A DNA stretch of 64,000 nt from RYN-230 sp036497945 (GCA_036497945.1 DASXIN010000023.1:1-64000); one strand, 5' to 3'. Shown: positions 27,035-35,730, counted from the first letter of the stretch. Notes: generated by a model not told the origin, from the letters alone. Made by a program: numbers and translations.

Positions 27035-28008
27035 AGGCGGACCAGGTAGGTGCCGCCGACGCCGGTGGACTCGTCGCGCACCGTGATCAGCGTCTGGCCG
27101 TGCCCCAGCCGGATGTGCGCGTAGACGGTGTCGCCCGGGGCCACGTCGAGACTGATCCCCTGCCGCATCCCCTGCTGCGGATACACCCGCCACCACAGGT
27201 AGTAGTGGTAGCGGCCGGCTGCCGCCGGGCCGAGGGCCGCCGAGCCCGCCTCGACCTTGGGCGCCGTGGCCGACGCGCCGGTGCCGAGGGCCAGCCCGGC
27301 CGTGGCCAGCCCGGTCGAACCGCCCGCGGTGTGCTGGAACGCCCGGCGTACCCGCCAGGTGCCGTACGTGTCAAGGAAACGGTTCTTGGCCGCGGCAGTG
27401 GCTGCGGCCTGGGCTGACGAGGCGAGCGGGGACGGATCAGCCGCAGTGGAATCGCCAATAATGGACTGCGCGGTGGTGTCGCCAATAATGCTCGTATCCC
27501 CGATGATGCTGTCGCCGATGATGCTGTCGCTGCCAACGTTGGTCGAATCGCCAATGATGCTGTCCGCCCGGATCACGCTGGCGTCGCCGATGATGCTGAC
27601 ATCACCGATGATGCTGACGTCGCCGATGATGGACATCGCTGCGCTGCTCGGCGGGACCTTGGTCAGCGCACAGCTCGACCGGACGGTACGGACCTGGCCG
27701 GTGACGAACCGCTTCCAGGTGGCCAGCTGAACCCGGCCAGTGGGCCGGGTGGGCAGCCCATTGGCGATCAGCTGGCCCTGGGTTGCGGTCAGCGCGTTGA
27801 ATCCGGCGGGCAGCGTCATGTTGACCGCCTGGATCCCGCCGCCGCAATTGACCAGGGTCCGGGCGCCGACGGTGGCATCAGGGGTGCGGGCCGCTCCGGC
27901 CATGGCGGGAGCAGTCAGCAGGACCTGGCTGACCACCAGCCCGACAATCGCCACAGGCCAGATCGGCCTGCGCCCTCGCGGCGCACGGATCAAACCGGTG
28001 CCGATCAT
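27016..28008 (-). CDS. Secreted protein with SIIGD repeats, G1-peptidase-like flanks
   Basis: 330 residues. ATG 28008 has a perfect GAGGAGG 6 bases upstream. Residues 1-40 form a signal peptide (Arg-rich, hydrophobic, ending near PAMAGA). Next comes an LPAGFNALTATQGQLIANG segment, like the front part of actinobacterial G1 (glutamic) endopeptidase-like proteins. A central tract of about 60 residues repeats SIIGD eight times with variable spacers (one degenerate copy, SVIRAD). The C-terminal part (YYLWWRVYPQQG, LDVAPGDTVYAHI, TVRDESTG) again resembles a G1-type beta-sandwich. The expected catalytic core between these parts seems replaced by the repeat. I know of no described family with this repeat. 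Confidence 0.75.
   Translation of the reverse strand: MIGTGLIRAPRGRRPIWPVAIVGLVVSQVLLTAPAMAGAARTPDATVGARTLVNCGGGIQAVNMTLPAGFNALTATQGQLIANGLPTRPTGRVQLATWKRFVTGQVRTVRSSCALTKVPPSSAAMSIIGDVSIIGDVSIIGDASVIRADSIIGDSTNVGSDSIIGDSIIGDTSIIGDTTAQSIIGDSTAADPSPLASSAQAAATAAAKNRFLDTYGTWRVRRAFQHTAGGSTGLATAGLALGTGASATAPKVEAGSAALGPAAAGRYHYYLWWRVYPQQGMRQGISLDVAPGDTVYAHIRLGHGQTLITVRDESTGVGGTYLVRLAKLAA
27450..27640 (-). repeat. SIIGD-coding repeat tract
   Basis: About 190 bases on the minus strand carry eight copies of a 15-base unit coding Ser-Ile-Ile-Gly-Asp, separated by 0-21 bases. On the plus strand it reads as repeated (A/G)TCGCCGATGATGCTG-like units with scattered ATT/ATA substitutions. The tract is visibly less GC-rich than its surroundings. 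Confidence 0.85.
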
Positions 28009-28381
28009 CAGCGACCTCCTCAGGCCAGGCGCACCATTGGAGTGGTGCACGCGGCGGCAAACAGCGCGACTGCAGGGCGGGGGGCTGCCGTCAGGTCCGG
28101 TCACGTGGCAGCATAGCGAGTGACCGGGCAGGTCAAAGGCTATACGCCAGACATGTTGTGAGCTATACCTCTAGTGTCCTGGCCAGTATGGCGTATCCGG
28201 ACACCTACCCCCTGGCCCGCCGTCGGTCGCAGCGGCTCGTCGGCCAGCACCTTCTCCGGATAGATCAGATGACTGCCTGATCACGGCTTCCCCCAGGACG
28301 GACCTGCACAGCGCGCCGTAGCTGCAGCTTCTGGCCATATCTCGGTTCAGTGACGGTGTCCACGTCTGATCCTGGTGAGCG
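28009..28381. other. Divergent intergenic region between the SIIGD gene and fucD
   Basis: No gene recognised. It contains an inverted repeat ATACGCCA (28143-28150 region) with TGGCGTAT (28189-28196), and inside/after it GTGTCC (28174-28179) with GGACAC (28199-28204). The segment 28141-28200 is relatively AT-rich and may hold the minus-strand promoter of the SIIGD gene. Confidence 0.4.
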
Positions 28382-28411
28382 TTGACATGCCGGATACATC
28401 GGATCTATTTT
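28382..28411 (+). promoter_or_regulatory. fucD promoter with embedded GntR operator
   Basis: TTGACA (28382-28387), an 18-base spacer, and TATTTT (28406-28411) make a near-consensus sigma-70-type promoter about 75 bases before the fucD start. The spacer contains ACATCGGAT (28396-28404). Its complement ATCCGATGT recurs at the start of the neighbouring GntR gene (30574-30582). A repressor bound between -35 and -10 would block fucD. Confidence 0.65.
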
Positions 28412-28483
28412 CCAGGTACACGACCGGCGGTGCCCGGCATCGGACGGCGCGCGCCGCAGGCCCGAGGGAGTGGAGACTCGGTC

Positions 28484-29803
28484 ATGACGACGATCCTGGG
28501 CTTCGAGACGTACGACGTCCGGTTCCCGACCTCACGGATGCTGGACGGCTCGGATGCGATGAACCCGAGCCCGGACTACTCGGCGGCGGCGCTGGTCGTG
28601 CGCACCGACGCGCCGGACGGGCTGGCGGGCCATGCGCACGTGTTCACCATCGGCCGGGGCAACGACATCCAGCTGGCCGCCATCCGGGCCATCGAGCCGT
28701 TCCTGGCCGGCCGGGATCTCGACGAGACCCTGGCCGACCTGGGCGGGCTGGGCCGGCAGCTGACCGGGGACAGCCCGCTGCGCTGGCTCGGCCCGGAGCG
28801 CGGCGTGGTGCACATGGCCATCGGCGCGGTGCTGAACGCCTGCTGGGACCTGGCCGCCCGGCGCGCGGGGCAACCGCTCTGGCGGCTGCTGGCCGAGTTG
28901 TCCCCGGCCGAGCTCGTCTCGCTGGTGGACTTCCGTTACCTGTCCGACGTGCTGACCCGGGATGAGGCCACCGGGCTGCTGGAACAGGCCGCGCCCGGCC
29001 GGGAGGCCCGGATGAAGGCGCTGCTGGCCGACGGCTACCCGGCCTACACCACCACCCCTGGCTGGCTGGGCTATTCCGACGACCGGCTGGCCGAGCTGTG
29101 CACCGAGGCGGTGCAGGACGGGTTCCGCCAGATCAAGCTCAAGGTGGGCGCGCGCCTCGAGGATGACCTGCGGCGCTGCGCGATCGCCCGAGGCGCGGTA
29201 GGCGACGAGGTGCGCATCGCGCTGGACGCGAACCAGGTCTGGGACGTGCCCGAGGCCATCGTCTGGGTCCGCGCGCTGGCGTCGTTCCGGCCCGCCTGGA
29301 TCGAGGAGCCGACCAGCCCGGACGACATCCTGGGCACGGCGCAGATCCGCCGCGCCGTGCAGCCGGTCCGGGTGGCCACCGGCGAGCACGTGGCCAACCG
29401 GGTGATCTTCAAGCAGCTACTCCAGGCCCAGGCCATCGACGTCATGCAGATCGACGCCTGCCGGGTGGCCGGGGTGAACGAGAACGTGGCCAACCTGCTG
29501 CTGGCGGCCAAGTTCGGCGTGCCCGTCTGCCCGCACGCCGGCGGCGTCGGGCTGTGCGAGATGGTCCAGCATCTGTCAATGTTCGACTACGTCGCGCTGT
29601 CCGGCACGACCGAGGACCGCCAGATCGAATGGATCGACCACCTGCACGAGCACTTCACCGCGCCGGCCCGGGTCGAGCAGGGGCGGTACGTCACACCGCG
29701 GTCGCCCGGCGCGTCGGCCGAGCTGAGAACCGAGTCGGTCAAGGAGTTCAGCTACCCGGACGGGGCCGCCTGGCGCGCCGTGGCGGCCTCTCACGATCGT
29801 TGA
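28484..29803 (+). CDS. L-fuconate dehydratase (enolase superfamily)
   Basis: 439 residues. It dehydrates L-fuconate to 2-keto-3-deoxy-L-fuconate in the non-phosphorylated L-fucose pathway. The mandelate-racemase-type barrel shows the KLKVG lysine motif near 220, DANQ near 249 and EEPTSPDD near 275 as metal ligands, GEHVANR near 300, and CPHAGGVGLCEMVQ near 350. The N-terminal capping domain is complete (DVRFPTSRMLDGSDAMNPSP). ATG 28484 follows GGAGTGGAG. The convergent FCD-type GntR regulator ends 31 bases away and is the likely repressor. Other fucose-pathway genes are absent from the window. Confidence 0.93.
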   Translation: MTTILGFETYDVRFPTSRMLDGSDAMNPSPDYSAAALVVRTDAPDGLAGHAHVFTIGRGNDIQLAAIRAIEPFLAGRDLDETLADLGGLGRQLTGDSPLRWLGPERGVVHMAIGAVLNACWDLAARRAGQPLWRLLAELSPAELVSLVDFRYLSDVLTRDEATGLLEQAAPGREARMKALLADGYPAYTTTPGWLGYSDDRLAELCTEAVQDGFRQIKLKVGARLEDDLRRCAIARGAVGDEVRIALDANQVWDVPEAIVWVRALASFRPAWIEEPTSPDDILGTAQIRRAVQPVRVATGEHVANRVIFKQLLQAQAIDVMQIDACRVAGVNENVANLLLAAKFGVPVCPHAGGVGLCEMVQHLSMFDYVALSGTTEDRQIEWIDHLHEHFTAPARVEQGRYVTPRSPGASAELRTESVKEFSYPDGAAWRAVAASHDR

Positions 29804-29834
29804 CGCGCACCGGCGGACTTACAGCGCTCTACTC

Positions 29835-30575
29835 TCACAGCACGGAGGCCAGCCACTGCTGGACGCTGGCGATGTGCACGGTGGACCATGACCGGGCCAC
29901 TTCCGGGTCGTGCGAGTTCAGCGCGTCCAGGATGGCCCGGTGCTCGGCCAGCGTGCGCTGGGTCGCGCCGGCCTGGGTGAGCCCGCGCCAGACCCGGGCC
30001 CGGGACGTCGGCCCGGACAGCGAATCCAGCAGCGAGCAGAGCACGCTGTTCCCGGAACAGGCCGAGATCCGGCGATGGAATTCCAGGTCGTTGGCGACCA
30101 GGTCTTCCACCCCGGGATCATCCCCCAGGCTGTCCAGCAGCCCGCGCAGCCCGTCGATTTCGGCCGAGGTGATCCGCTCGGCCGCCATCGCCGTGGCCTC
30201 CGGCTCCAGGATCCGGCGCACCTGGAGGAACTCCAGCACGGTGCCGTCGCGGTGGAAATCCACGATGAAGCTGAGCGCCTCGAGCAGCAGCGGCGGCTGC
30301 AGGCTGGTCACGTAGGTGCCGTCGCCACGCCGCACGTCCAGGATGTTGACCAGGGACAGCGCCTTGACCGCCTCACGCAGCGAACTGCGCGACAGGCCCA
30401 GCTCAGCAGCGAGGTCCGCTTCCCGGGGCAACCGGTCCCCCGCGCGCAGCGTGCCCGAGACGATCATGGCCTTGATCTTCTCGATCGCCTCGTCTGTCAG
30501 CGCCACGGCTGCCTCCGTACCTGAACCGCTACTGCGCTGCCGCTCCAGGCCCTGGCTACCGACATCCGCGCACAT
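29835..30575 (-). CDS. GntR-family transcriptional regulator with FCD domain
   Basis: A 246-residue FadR-subfamily regulator. The winged helix-turn-helix has LPREADLAAELGLSRSSLRE near 49-68, then the VRRGDGTYV wing. An FCD ligand domain (about 110-235) contains NDLEFHRRI and EHRAIL with metal/ligand-binding Asp and His residues. FCD regulators commonly sense sugar acids, which fits the convergent L-fuconate dehydratase. The palindrome ACATCCGATGT overlaps its own start codon, suggesting autoregulation. Confidence 0.9.
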   Translation of the reverse strand: MCADVGSQGLERQRSSGSGTEAAVALTDEAIEKIKAMIVSGTLRAGDRLPREADLAAELGLSRSSLREAVKALSLVNILDVRRGDGTYVTSLQPPLLLEALSFIVDFHRDGTVLEFLQVRRILEPEATAMAAERITSAEIDGLRGLLDSLGDDPGVEDLVANDLEFHRRISACSGNSVLCSLLDSLSGPTSRARVWRGLTQAGATQRTLAEHRAILDALNSHDPEVARSWSTVHIASVQQWLASVL

Positions 30576-30582
30576 CCGATGT
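30572..30582. promoter_or_regulatory. Palindromic operator at the GntR start codon
   Basis: ACATCCGATGT is a perfect 11-bp palindrome covering the ATG of the FCD regulator (30573-30575). Nine bases (ATCCGATGT) recur in the fucD promoter spacer at 28396-28404 in the opposite orientation. Confidence 0.55.
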
Positions 30583-30637
30583 TTACCGAGAGTATCCCAC
30601 GGTGCGGAGCCGGTCAGAATGGTGGCAAGCTGGAGGG

Positions 30638-30847
30638 ATGGTGGTGCTTTTCCTGGTGTGCGGCATCCTGGCTGGGTTTGCCGCCTACCGCTTCGGGGCC
30701 GCTCGCGCCTCGATGCGCCAGCTCAATAACACTAAGAACACAGTGGGCACGGCCCGGAAGACCGCGTGGCGGCACTCCGGCCTGGCCGTGCTGTTCATCG
30801 GCGGGGTGATCCTGCTGCTCTACATCGCCGGGCGGCTCGGCGGCTGA
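30638..30847 (+). CDS. Small two-helix membrane protein
   Basis: 69 residues with two hydrophobic helices (about 1-20 and 46-65) separated by a basic, polar linker containing NNTKNTVGTARKTAW. GGAGGG touches the ATG at 30638, so translation may really begin at the GTG codons at 30641 or 30644. The function is unknown. It is convergent with the small gene that follows. Confidence 0.6.
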   Translation: MVVLFLVCGILAGFAAYRFGAARASMRQLNNTKNTVGTARKTAWRHSGLAVLFIGGVILLLYIAGRLGG

Positions 30848-30859
30848 CGGCCCGCTGGC

Positions 30860-31087
30860 TCAGAACTGCGAGCCGGCCGGCCACTGGCCCACGCTGAACG
30901 TGGGGTGCCAGAAGCTGAGCGGCCAGAAGAAGATCGAGATGAAGTACTGCACCCAGCTGTGCAGCGCGGCCAGATTGAACGCCGCGTGCGGTATGTGCGG
31001 CGACGCGGTGTTCACGAACACGCCGATCAGGACATAGACCACGATGACCAGGCCCATGACGCTGAACAGGGCTCTGACATAATCCAC
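30860..31087 (-). CDS. Small membrane protein
   Basis: 75 residues. One clear TM helix lies at about 5-25 (LFSVMGLVIVVYVLIGVFVN), and a second aromatic-rich hydrophobic stretch lies near 45-60 (SWVQYFISIFFWPLSFW). It starts with GTG after a GGAAG-rich leader. It resembles small actinobacterial envelope proteins of unknown function. It is convergent with the neighbouring small membrane protein. Confidence 0.65.
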   Translation of the reverse strand: MDYVRALFSVMGLVIVVYVLIGVFVNTASPHIPHAAFNLAALHSWVQYFISIFFWPLSFWHPTFSVGQWPAGSQF

Positions 31088-31250
31088 CGCAGCTCACTTC
31101 CTTCCCGCGGACACCTGGAACTGGGCTACGGCCGGTCTCCTCCATGGTCCGAAAAATCCCTTCCACCTGTTGGCAGGATAGTTCGCTGCTGGCCGTCTGC
31201 CACGGTGACACCCCGGACGGATGTCGGTGCGTACTGATAACAAGGGATGT

Positions 31251-33446
31251 ATGGCTGTCACCCCCGCCGACCAAGCCGCCCCCTCGACCGAGGCGGCGGA
31301 CGGCCTGCGCGACGAAGCCGAGCGCTGCCTGCGCGCGCTGGCCGGGGGGCAGGCCCGCCTGCGCGCGGACCAGTGGACCGCGATCGAGGCGCTGGCCGAC
31401 GGCCGCCGCCGGGCACTGGTCGTGCAGCGCACCGGCTGGGGGAAGTCCGCGGTGTACTTCGTGGCCACCGCGCTGCTCCGGGCCCGCGGCGCCGGCCCGG
31501 CCGTAATCGTCTCCCCGCTGCTCGCGCTGATGCGCAACCAGATCGACGCGGCCGCCCGGGCCGGCCTGCACGCCCGCACGGTGAACTCGGCCAACGTCAC
31601 CGAGTGGGACGAGATCTACGCGGAGATCGCCGCCGGGGCGGTCGACGTGCTGCTGGTCAGCCCGGAGCGGCTGAACAACCCGGGGTTCCGCGACCTCATC
31701 CTGCCCCGGCTGGCCGCCACGGCCGGGCTGCTGGTGGTGGACGAGGCGCACTGCATCTCCGACTGGGGCCATGACTTCCGGCCCGACTACCGCCGGCTGC
31801 GCACCCTGCTGGCCGGGCTGCCGCCCGGCGTCCCGGTGCTGGCCACCACGGCCACCGCCAATGCCCGGGTCACCCGCGACGTGGCCGAGCAACTGGCCAG
31901 CGGCGAGGGTGGCGAGGTGCTGGTGCTGCGCGGCCCGCTGGACCGGGACAGCCTGCGGCTGGCCGTGGTCCGGCTGCCCACCGCGCAGCAGCGGCTCGGC
32001 TGGCTGGACGGGCACCTGGCCGAGCTGCCCGGCTCCGGCATCATCTACGCGCTCACCGTGGCCGCGGCCCAGGAGACCGCGGCCTTCCTCCGGGACCGCG
32101 GCCACCAGGTCGCCCCGTACACCGGCCGCGATGAGCAGGCCGACCGGCTCGACGCCGAGCAGGCGCTGCTGGCCGGGGAACTCAAGGCGCTGGTCGCCAC
32201 CAGCGCCCTCGGCATGGGCTTCGACAAGCCGGACATGGGCTTCGTGGTGCACCTCGGCGCGCCGCAGTCGCCCGTCGCGTACTACCAGCAGATCGGCAGG
32301 GCCGGCCGGGCCGTGCCCCGGGCCGAGGTGATCCTGCTGCCTGGGCCCGAGGACCGGGACATCTGGGCCTACTTCGCCTCGCTGGCCTTCCCGCCGGAAC
32401 CGGTCGTCCGGGCCACCCTGGCCGCGCTCGGCGCGGCGGACCGGCCGCTGTCGGCCGCCGCACTGGAAACCCAGGTCGACCTGAGCCGGGCCCGGCTGGA
32501 GATGATGCTCAAGGTCCTTGACGTGGACGGCGCGGTGCGCCGGGTCAGCGGCGGCTGGACCGCGACCGGCCAGCCGTGGGCCTACGACGCCGACCGTTAT
32601 GCCCGGGTGGCCGCCGAGCGGCAGCGCGAGCAGCAGGCCATGCTCGGCTATCTGGGCACCACCCAGTGCCGGATGGAGTTCCTCCGCCAGCAGCTGGACG
32701 ACCCAGCGGCCGGGCCGTGCGGCCGGTGCGACAACTGCACCGGGCACCCGTGGTCCGCCGAGGTGCCCGCGGCGGGCACCGAGGCCGCGCAGGCCCGGCT
32801 GCTCCGCCCGGGGCTCGATGTCACCCCGCGGCGGATGTGGCCACCAGGCATGCCGGGCCTCGGCGTCGACGTATCCGGCAAGATCGCCCCGGAGCTGGCC
32901 GCCGGCACCGGCCGGGCCCTCGGCCGCCTGACTGGGCTGGGCTGGGGAGTACGGCTGCGCGCCGTGCTGGGCGGTGACACACGAGAGGGCGTTGGGCAAG
33001 AAGAGGTTGATGAGCCGTTGCCGGTTGATGAGCCGGTGCCGGCGGATCTGGTGGCCGCCCTGGTGCGGGTGCTCGCCGCGTGGGATTGGCAGCAGCGGCC
33101 GGCCGGCGTGGTCAGCCTGCCCAGCCGGAGCCGCCCGCGGCTGGTCGGCAGCCTGGCCGAGCAGATCGCCAGGATCGGGCGGCTGCCGCTGCTCGGCGCG
33201 CTCGGCTACGCGGGCCACGGGCCCGGGCCGCGGCAGTTCAACAGCCCGCAGCGGCTCCAGGCGGTGTGGCGCGAACTGGTGCTGCCCAGCCCGGTCGGCG
33301 CGGCGGTGGCCGGCCTGGGCGGCCCGGTGCTGCTCATCGACGACCGGATCGAGACCGGGTGGACCATGACGGTGGGCGCCAAGCTGCTCCGCGAGGCCGG
33401 CGCGCCCGCCGTGCTGCCGCTCGCGCTAGCCGTCAGTGCTGGCTAA
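31251..33446 (+). CDS. RecQ-like DEAD/DEAH-box helicase with C-terminal PRTase-like motif
   Basis: About 731 residues. The superfamily 2 helicase core (about 30-390) has QRTGWGKSAVYF (motif I), DEAHCISDWGHDFRPD (motif II, RecQ type), TTATAN (III) and QQIGRAGRA (VI). A Zn-binding region near 485-495 has CGRCDNC. The C-terminal third is not standard RecQ: it ends with VLLIDDRIETGWTMT, the PRPP-binding motif of phosphoribosyltransferases such as ComF. ATG 31251 with AAGGG upstream is chosen; ATG 31221 is also possible. It unwinds DNA, probably in repair. Confidence 0.87.
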   Translation: MAVTPADQAAPSTEAADGLRDEAERCLRALAGGQARLRADQWTAIEALADGRRRALVVQRTGWGKSAVYFVATALLRARGAGPAVIVSPLLALMRNQIDAAARAGLHARTVNSANVTEWDEIYAEIAAGAVDVLLVSPERLNNPGFRDLILPRLAATAGLLVVDEAHCISDWGHDFRPDYRRLRTLLAGLPPGVPVLATTATANARVTRDVAEQLASGEGGEVLVLRGPLDRDSLRLAVVRLPTAQQRLGWLDGHLAELPGSGIIYALTVAAAQETAAFLRDRGHQVAPYTGRDEQADRLDAEQALLAGELKALVATSALGMGFDKPDMGFVVHLGAPQSPVAYYQQIGRAGRAVPRAEVILLPGPEDRDIWAYFASLAFPPEPVVRATLAALGAADRPLSAAALETQVDLSRARLEMMLKVLDVDGAVRRVSGGWTATGQPWAYDADRYARVAAERQREQQAMLGYLGTTQCRMEFLRQQLDDPAAGPCGRCDNCTGHPWSAEVPAAGTEAAQARLLRPGLDVTPRRMWPPGMPGLGVDVSGKIAPELAAGTGRALGRLTGLGWGVRLRAVLGGDTREGVGQEEVDEPLPVDEPVPADLVAALVRVLAAWDWQQRPAGVVSLPSRSRPRLVGSLAEQIARIGRLPLLGALGYAGHGPGPRQFNSPQRLQAVWRELVLPSPVGAAVAGLGGPVLLIDDRIETGWTMTVGAKLLREAGAPAVLPLALAVSAG
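33006..33041. repeat. 18-bp tandem duplication inside the RecQ-like gene
   Basis: GTTGATGAGCCGTTGCCG (33006-33023) is followed by a copy with one change (33024-33041), coding VDEPLP-VDEPVP in the linker before the C-terminal domain. Confidence 0.85.
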
Positions 33447-33467
33447 CCACGGGCTGGCTAACCACGG
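33438..33467. repeat. 15-bp tandem duplication at the RecQ-like stop codon
   Basis: GCTGGCTAACCACGG occurs at 33438-33452 and again at 33453-33467. The first copy contains the TAA stop of the helicase gene. Confidence 0.85.
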
Positions 33468-33503
33468 GGCCGGCTGACCCGGCGCCGGCGGTTCGCGGCT
33501 GGC

Positions 33504-35681
33504 TCAGCTCCGGACCGGCTGAGCCTCGACCGCTGGCTGTGGCGCGTCCTGTTCCCGGATGCCGTACCGCCGGTACACCCGGCCCAGCGGCCCGGGCGCC
33601 CACCAGTTGGCCCGGCCGAGCAGCCGCATGGTGGCCGGCACCAGCAGCACCCGGACGAGGGTGGCGTCCACGATCAGCGCGACGATCATGCCCACGCCGA
33701 GCAGCTTGATGAACGTGATCCCGGAGGCGGAGAACGCGCCCACCACGATCACCAGCATCAGCGCCAGGCTGGTGATCAGGCCGCCGGTGCGCTGCAGCCC
33801 GCTGGCGATGGCCGCCGTGTTGTCTCCGGTCACGTCGTAGCGCTCCCGGATCCGGGATAGCAGGAACACCTCGTAGTCCATGGACAGGCCGAACACGATG
33901 GCCAGCAGCAGGATCGGCATGGCCGGGTCGATGCTGCCGGTCGGGGTGAACCGGAGCAGCCCGGACAGGTGCCCCTCCTGGAAGATCCAGACGATGACCC
34001 CGAACGTGGCGGACAGCGACAGCGCATTCATCAGGATGGCCTTGACCGGCAGCACTACCGACCCGAAGGCCAGGAACAGCAGCACGAACGTGGCCAGGCA
34101 GATGACCAGCGCCATCCACGGCAGGGTGTGCCCCAGGCTGGCCAGCTCGTCCACCAGCTGCGCAGTCACGCCGCCCACGTAGGCGTGACTGCCAGCCGGG
34201 GCCGGGACCGCGCGCACCGCCGTGACCAGCTGCCGCGCCGTTGCGGATGAAGGATCAGCTGAATAACGAAGATCGATGCGGACGGCCGTCCCGCGCAGCC
34301 CGGTGATCTGGGCCGCCGAGACACCAGGCACGTGCTCGAGGCGCTGCAGGTACGCGGTGAGCGCGGCCTGCTGGGCCGGCGCCGTGGCCGGGCCGTCCAG
34401 CCTGGTGATCACTTCGATGGGGCTGGCCGGGTTGCCGGGGAAGTCCTTGTTCAGCGCCTCGGTCACCACCCGGGCCGGGGCCCCCGCGGGCAGCGACCGG
34501 GCGTCGGTGCCGCCCCAGGTGATGTGCCGGAACGGGGCGGCCAGGGCGAGCAGCGCGACCACGATGACCACGGCGTAGACGGCCGGCCGGCGCATCACGC
34601 TGTGGGCCAGCCGGTACCAGGCGCCACTCTGCTCGTCCCGGGGCGGCCGGGCCGCGGTGCGGCGCACCCGCAGCGCGTTCACCCGCGGACCGAGCACGGC
34701 CAGCAGCGCGGGCATGATGGTCAGCGCGGCCAGCATGTCCACCAGGACGGTGGCCACCCCGCCGTAGCCCATCGAGCGCAGGAACGTCTCCGGGAACAGC
34801 ATCAGGCCGGCCAGCGCCACGGCCACGGTGACCCCGGACACCGCGACGGTGCGGCCCGCGGTGGCCACCGTGCGGGCCACCGCCTCCTCGGTGCTGGGCT
34901 GCCGGTGCAGTTCCTCGCGGAACCGGCTGACCATGAACAGGCCGTAGTCGATGGCCAGGCCCAGGCCGAGGATCGTGGTGATGTTGATCGAGTAGATGGA
35001 CACGCCGGTGACCAGGGTGAGCAGCCGGAGCGCGGCGAACGAGCCGAGGATGCCGATGCCGCCGATGGCCAGCGGCAGGCTGGCCGCGGCCAGGCTGCCG
35101 AAGATCACCAGCAGCAGGACCAGCAGCACCGGCAGGGAGATGGCCTCGGCCCGGCCGATGTCCGACGTGACCTCCTTGTTGATCGCCGAGTAGGTCGGCA
35201 CCTGCCCGCCGACCTGGCTGGTCAGGCCGGGGGCGGCCAGCTTGCCCTGGATCTCGGCGTAGGTGTCCAGCCGGGCCGAGTCGGAGCCGCCGGCCAGCTG
35301 CAGGACTACATATGTAGCGTGGCCGCCGGAGCCGACGAACTGCGGCGACTTGGTGGTCCAGTAGCTGGCGGCGGACGGCACCTCGCTCTTGGGCAGGCCG
35401 GCCAGTGTCCGGGTGACCGCGTTCCGGAACGCGGCGTCGTGCACGGTCAGCGTGCGGCTGGTGTAGAGCACCAACACGTCGGCCGTGTTCCGGCCGAACG
35501 TCCGCGCGGCCAGGTTGCTCTCCTGCTGGCTCTGGCTGTTCGGCGCGGTGAAGCCGCCGCCGGATTGCAGCGCGCCGAACACGCCGGTCCCCCAGACGGC
35601 CGCGGCCACCACCACGAGGCCGGCCAGCGCCAGGACCAGCCGCCGCCGCGCGTACACCAGACGCCCCCATGACTCGAACAT
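33504..35681 (-). CDS. MMPL-family RND transporter
   Basis: A 725-residue RND superfamily membrane protein with two homologous halves. Each has a TM helix, a large extracellular loop, and a cluster of five to six TM helices. The proton-relay motifs are seen as GLGLAIDYGLFMVSRFREE in the first half and FGLSMDYEVFLLSRIRE in the second, with the key Asp-Tyr pairs. Relatives export lipids or small hydrophobic compounds. ATG 35681 has GGAGGG upstream; a GTG 12 bases earlier is an alternative. It is divergent from a TetR regulator, its likely repressor. Confidence 0.9.
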   Translation of the reverse strand: MFESWGRLVYARRRLVLALAGLVVVAAAVWGTGVFGALQSGGGFTAPNSQSQQESNLAARTFGRNTADVLVLYTSRTLTVHDAAFRNAVTRTLAGLPKSEVPSAASYWTTKSPQFVGSGGHATYVVLQLAGGSDSARLDTYAEIQGKLAAPGLTSQVGGQVPTYSAINKEVTSDIGRAEAISLPVLLVLLLVIFGSLAAASLPLAIGGIGILGSFAALRLLTLVTGVSIYSINITTILGLGLAIDYGLFMVSRFREELHRQPSTEEAVARTVATAGRTVAVSGVTVAVALAGLMLFPETFLRSMGYGGVATVLVDMLAALTIMPALLAVLGPRVNALRVRRTAARPPRDEQSGAWYRLAHSVMRRPAVYAVVIVVALLALAAPFRHITWGGTDARSLPAGAPARVVTEALNKDFPGNPASPIEVITRLDGPATAPAQQAALTAYLQRLEHVPGVSAAQITGLRGTAVRIDLRYSADPSSATARQLVTAVRAVPAPAGSHAYVGGVTAQLVDELASLGHTLPWMALVICLATFVLLFLAFGSVVLPVKAILMNALSLSATFGVIVWIFQEGHLSGLLRFTPTGSIDPAMPILLLAIVFGLSMDYEVFLLSRIRERYDVTGDNTAAIASGLQRTGGLITSLALMLVIVVGAFSASGITFIKLLGVGMIVALIVDATLVRVLLVPATMRLLGRANWWAPGPLGRVYRRYGIREQDAPQPAVEAQPVRS

Positions 35682-35730
35682 CGCGCCCTCCACCGCCTAG
35701 ACTGCTACCAGGAGTCACAAACGTGAACAC

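Noticed and set aside
27450..27640. Possible CRISPR-like array at the SIIGD tract
   Set aside because: The repeats are 15-base in-frame codons with 0-21 base spacers in a coding gene; no cas genes are near.
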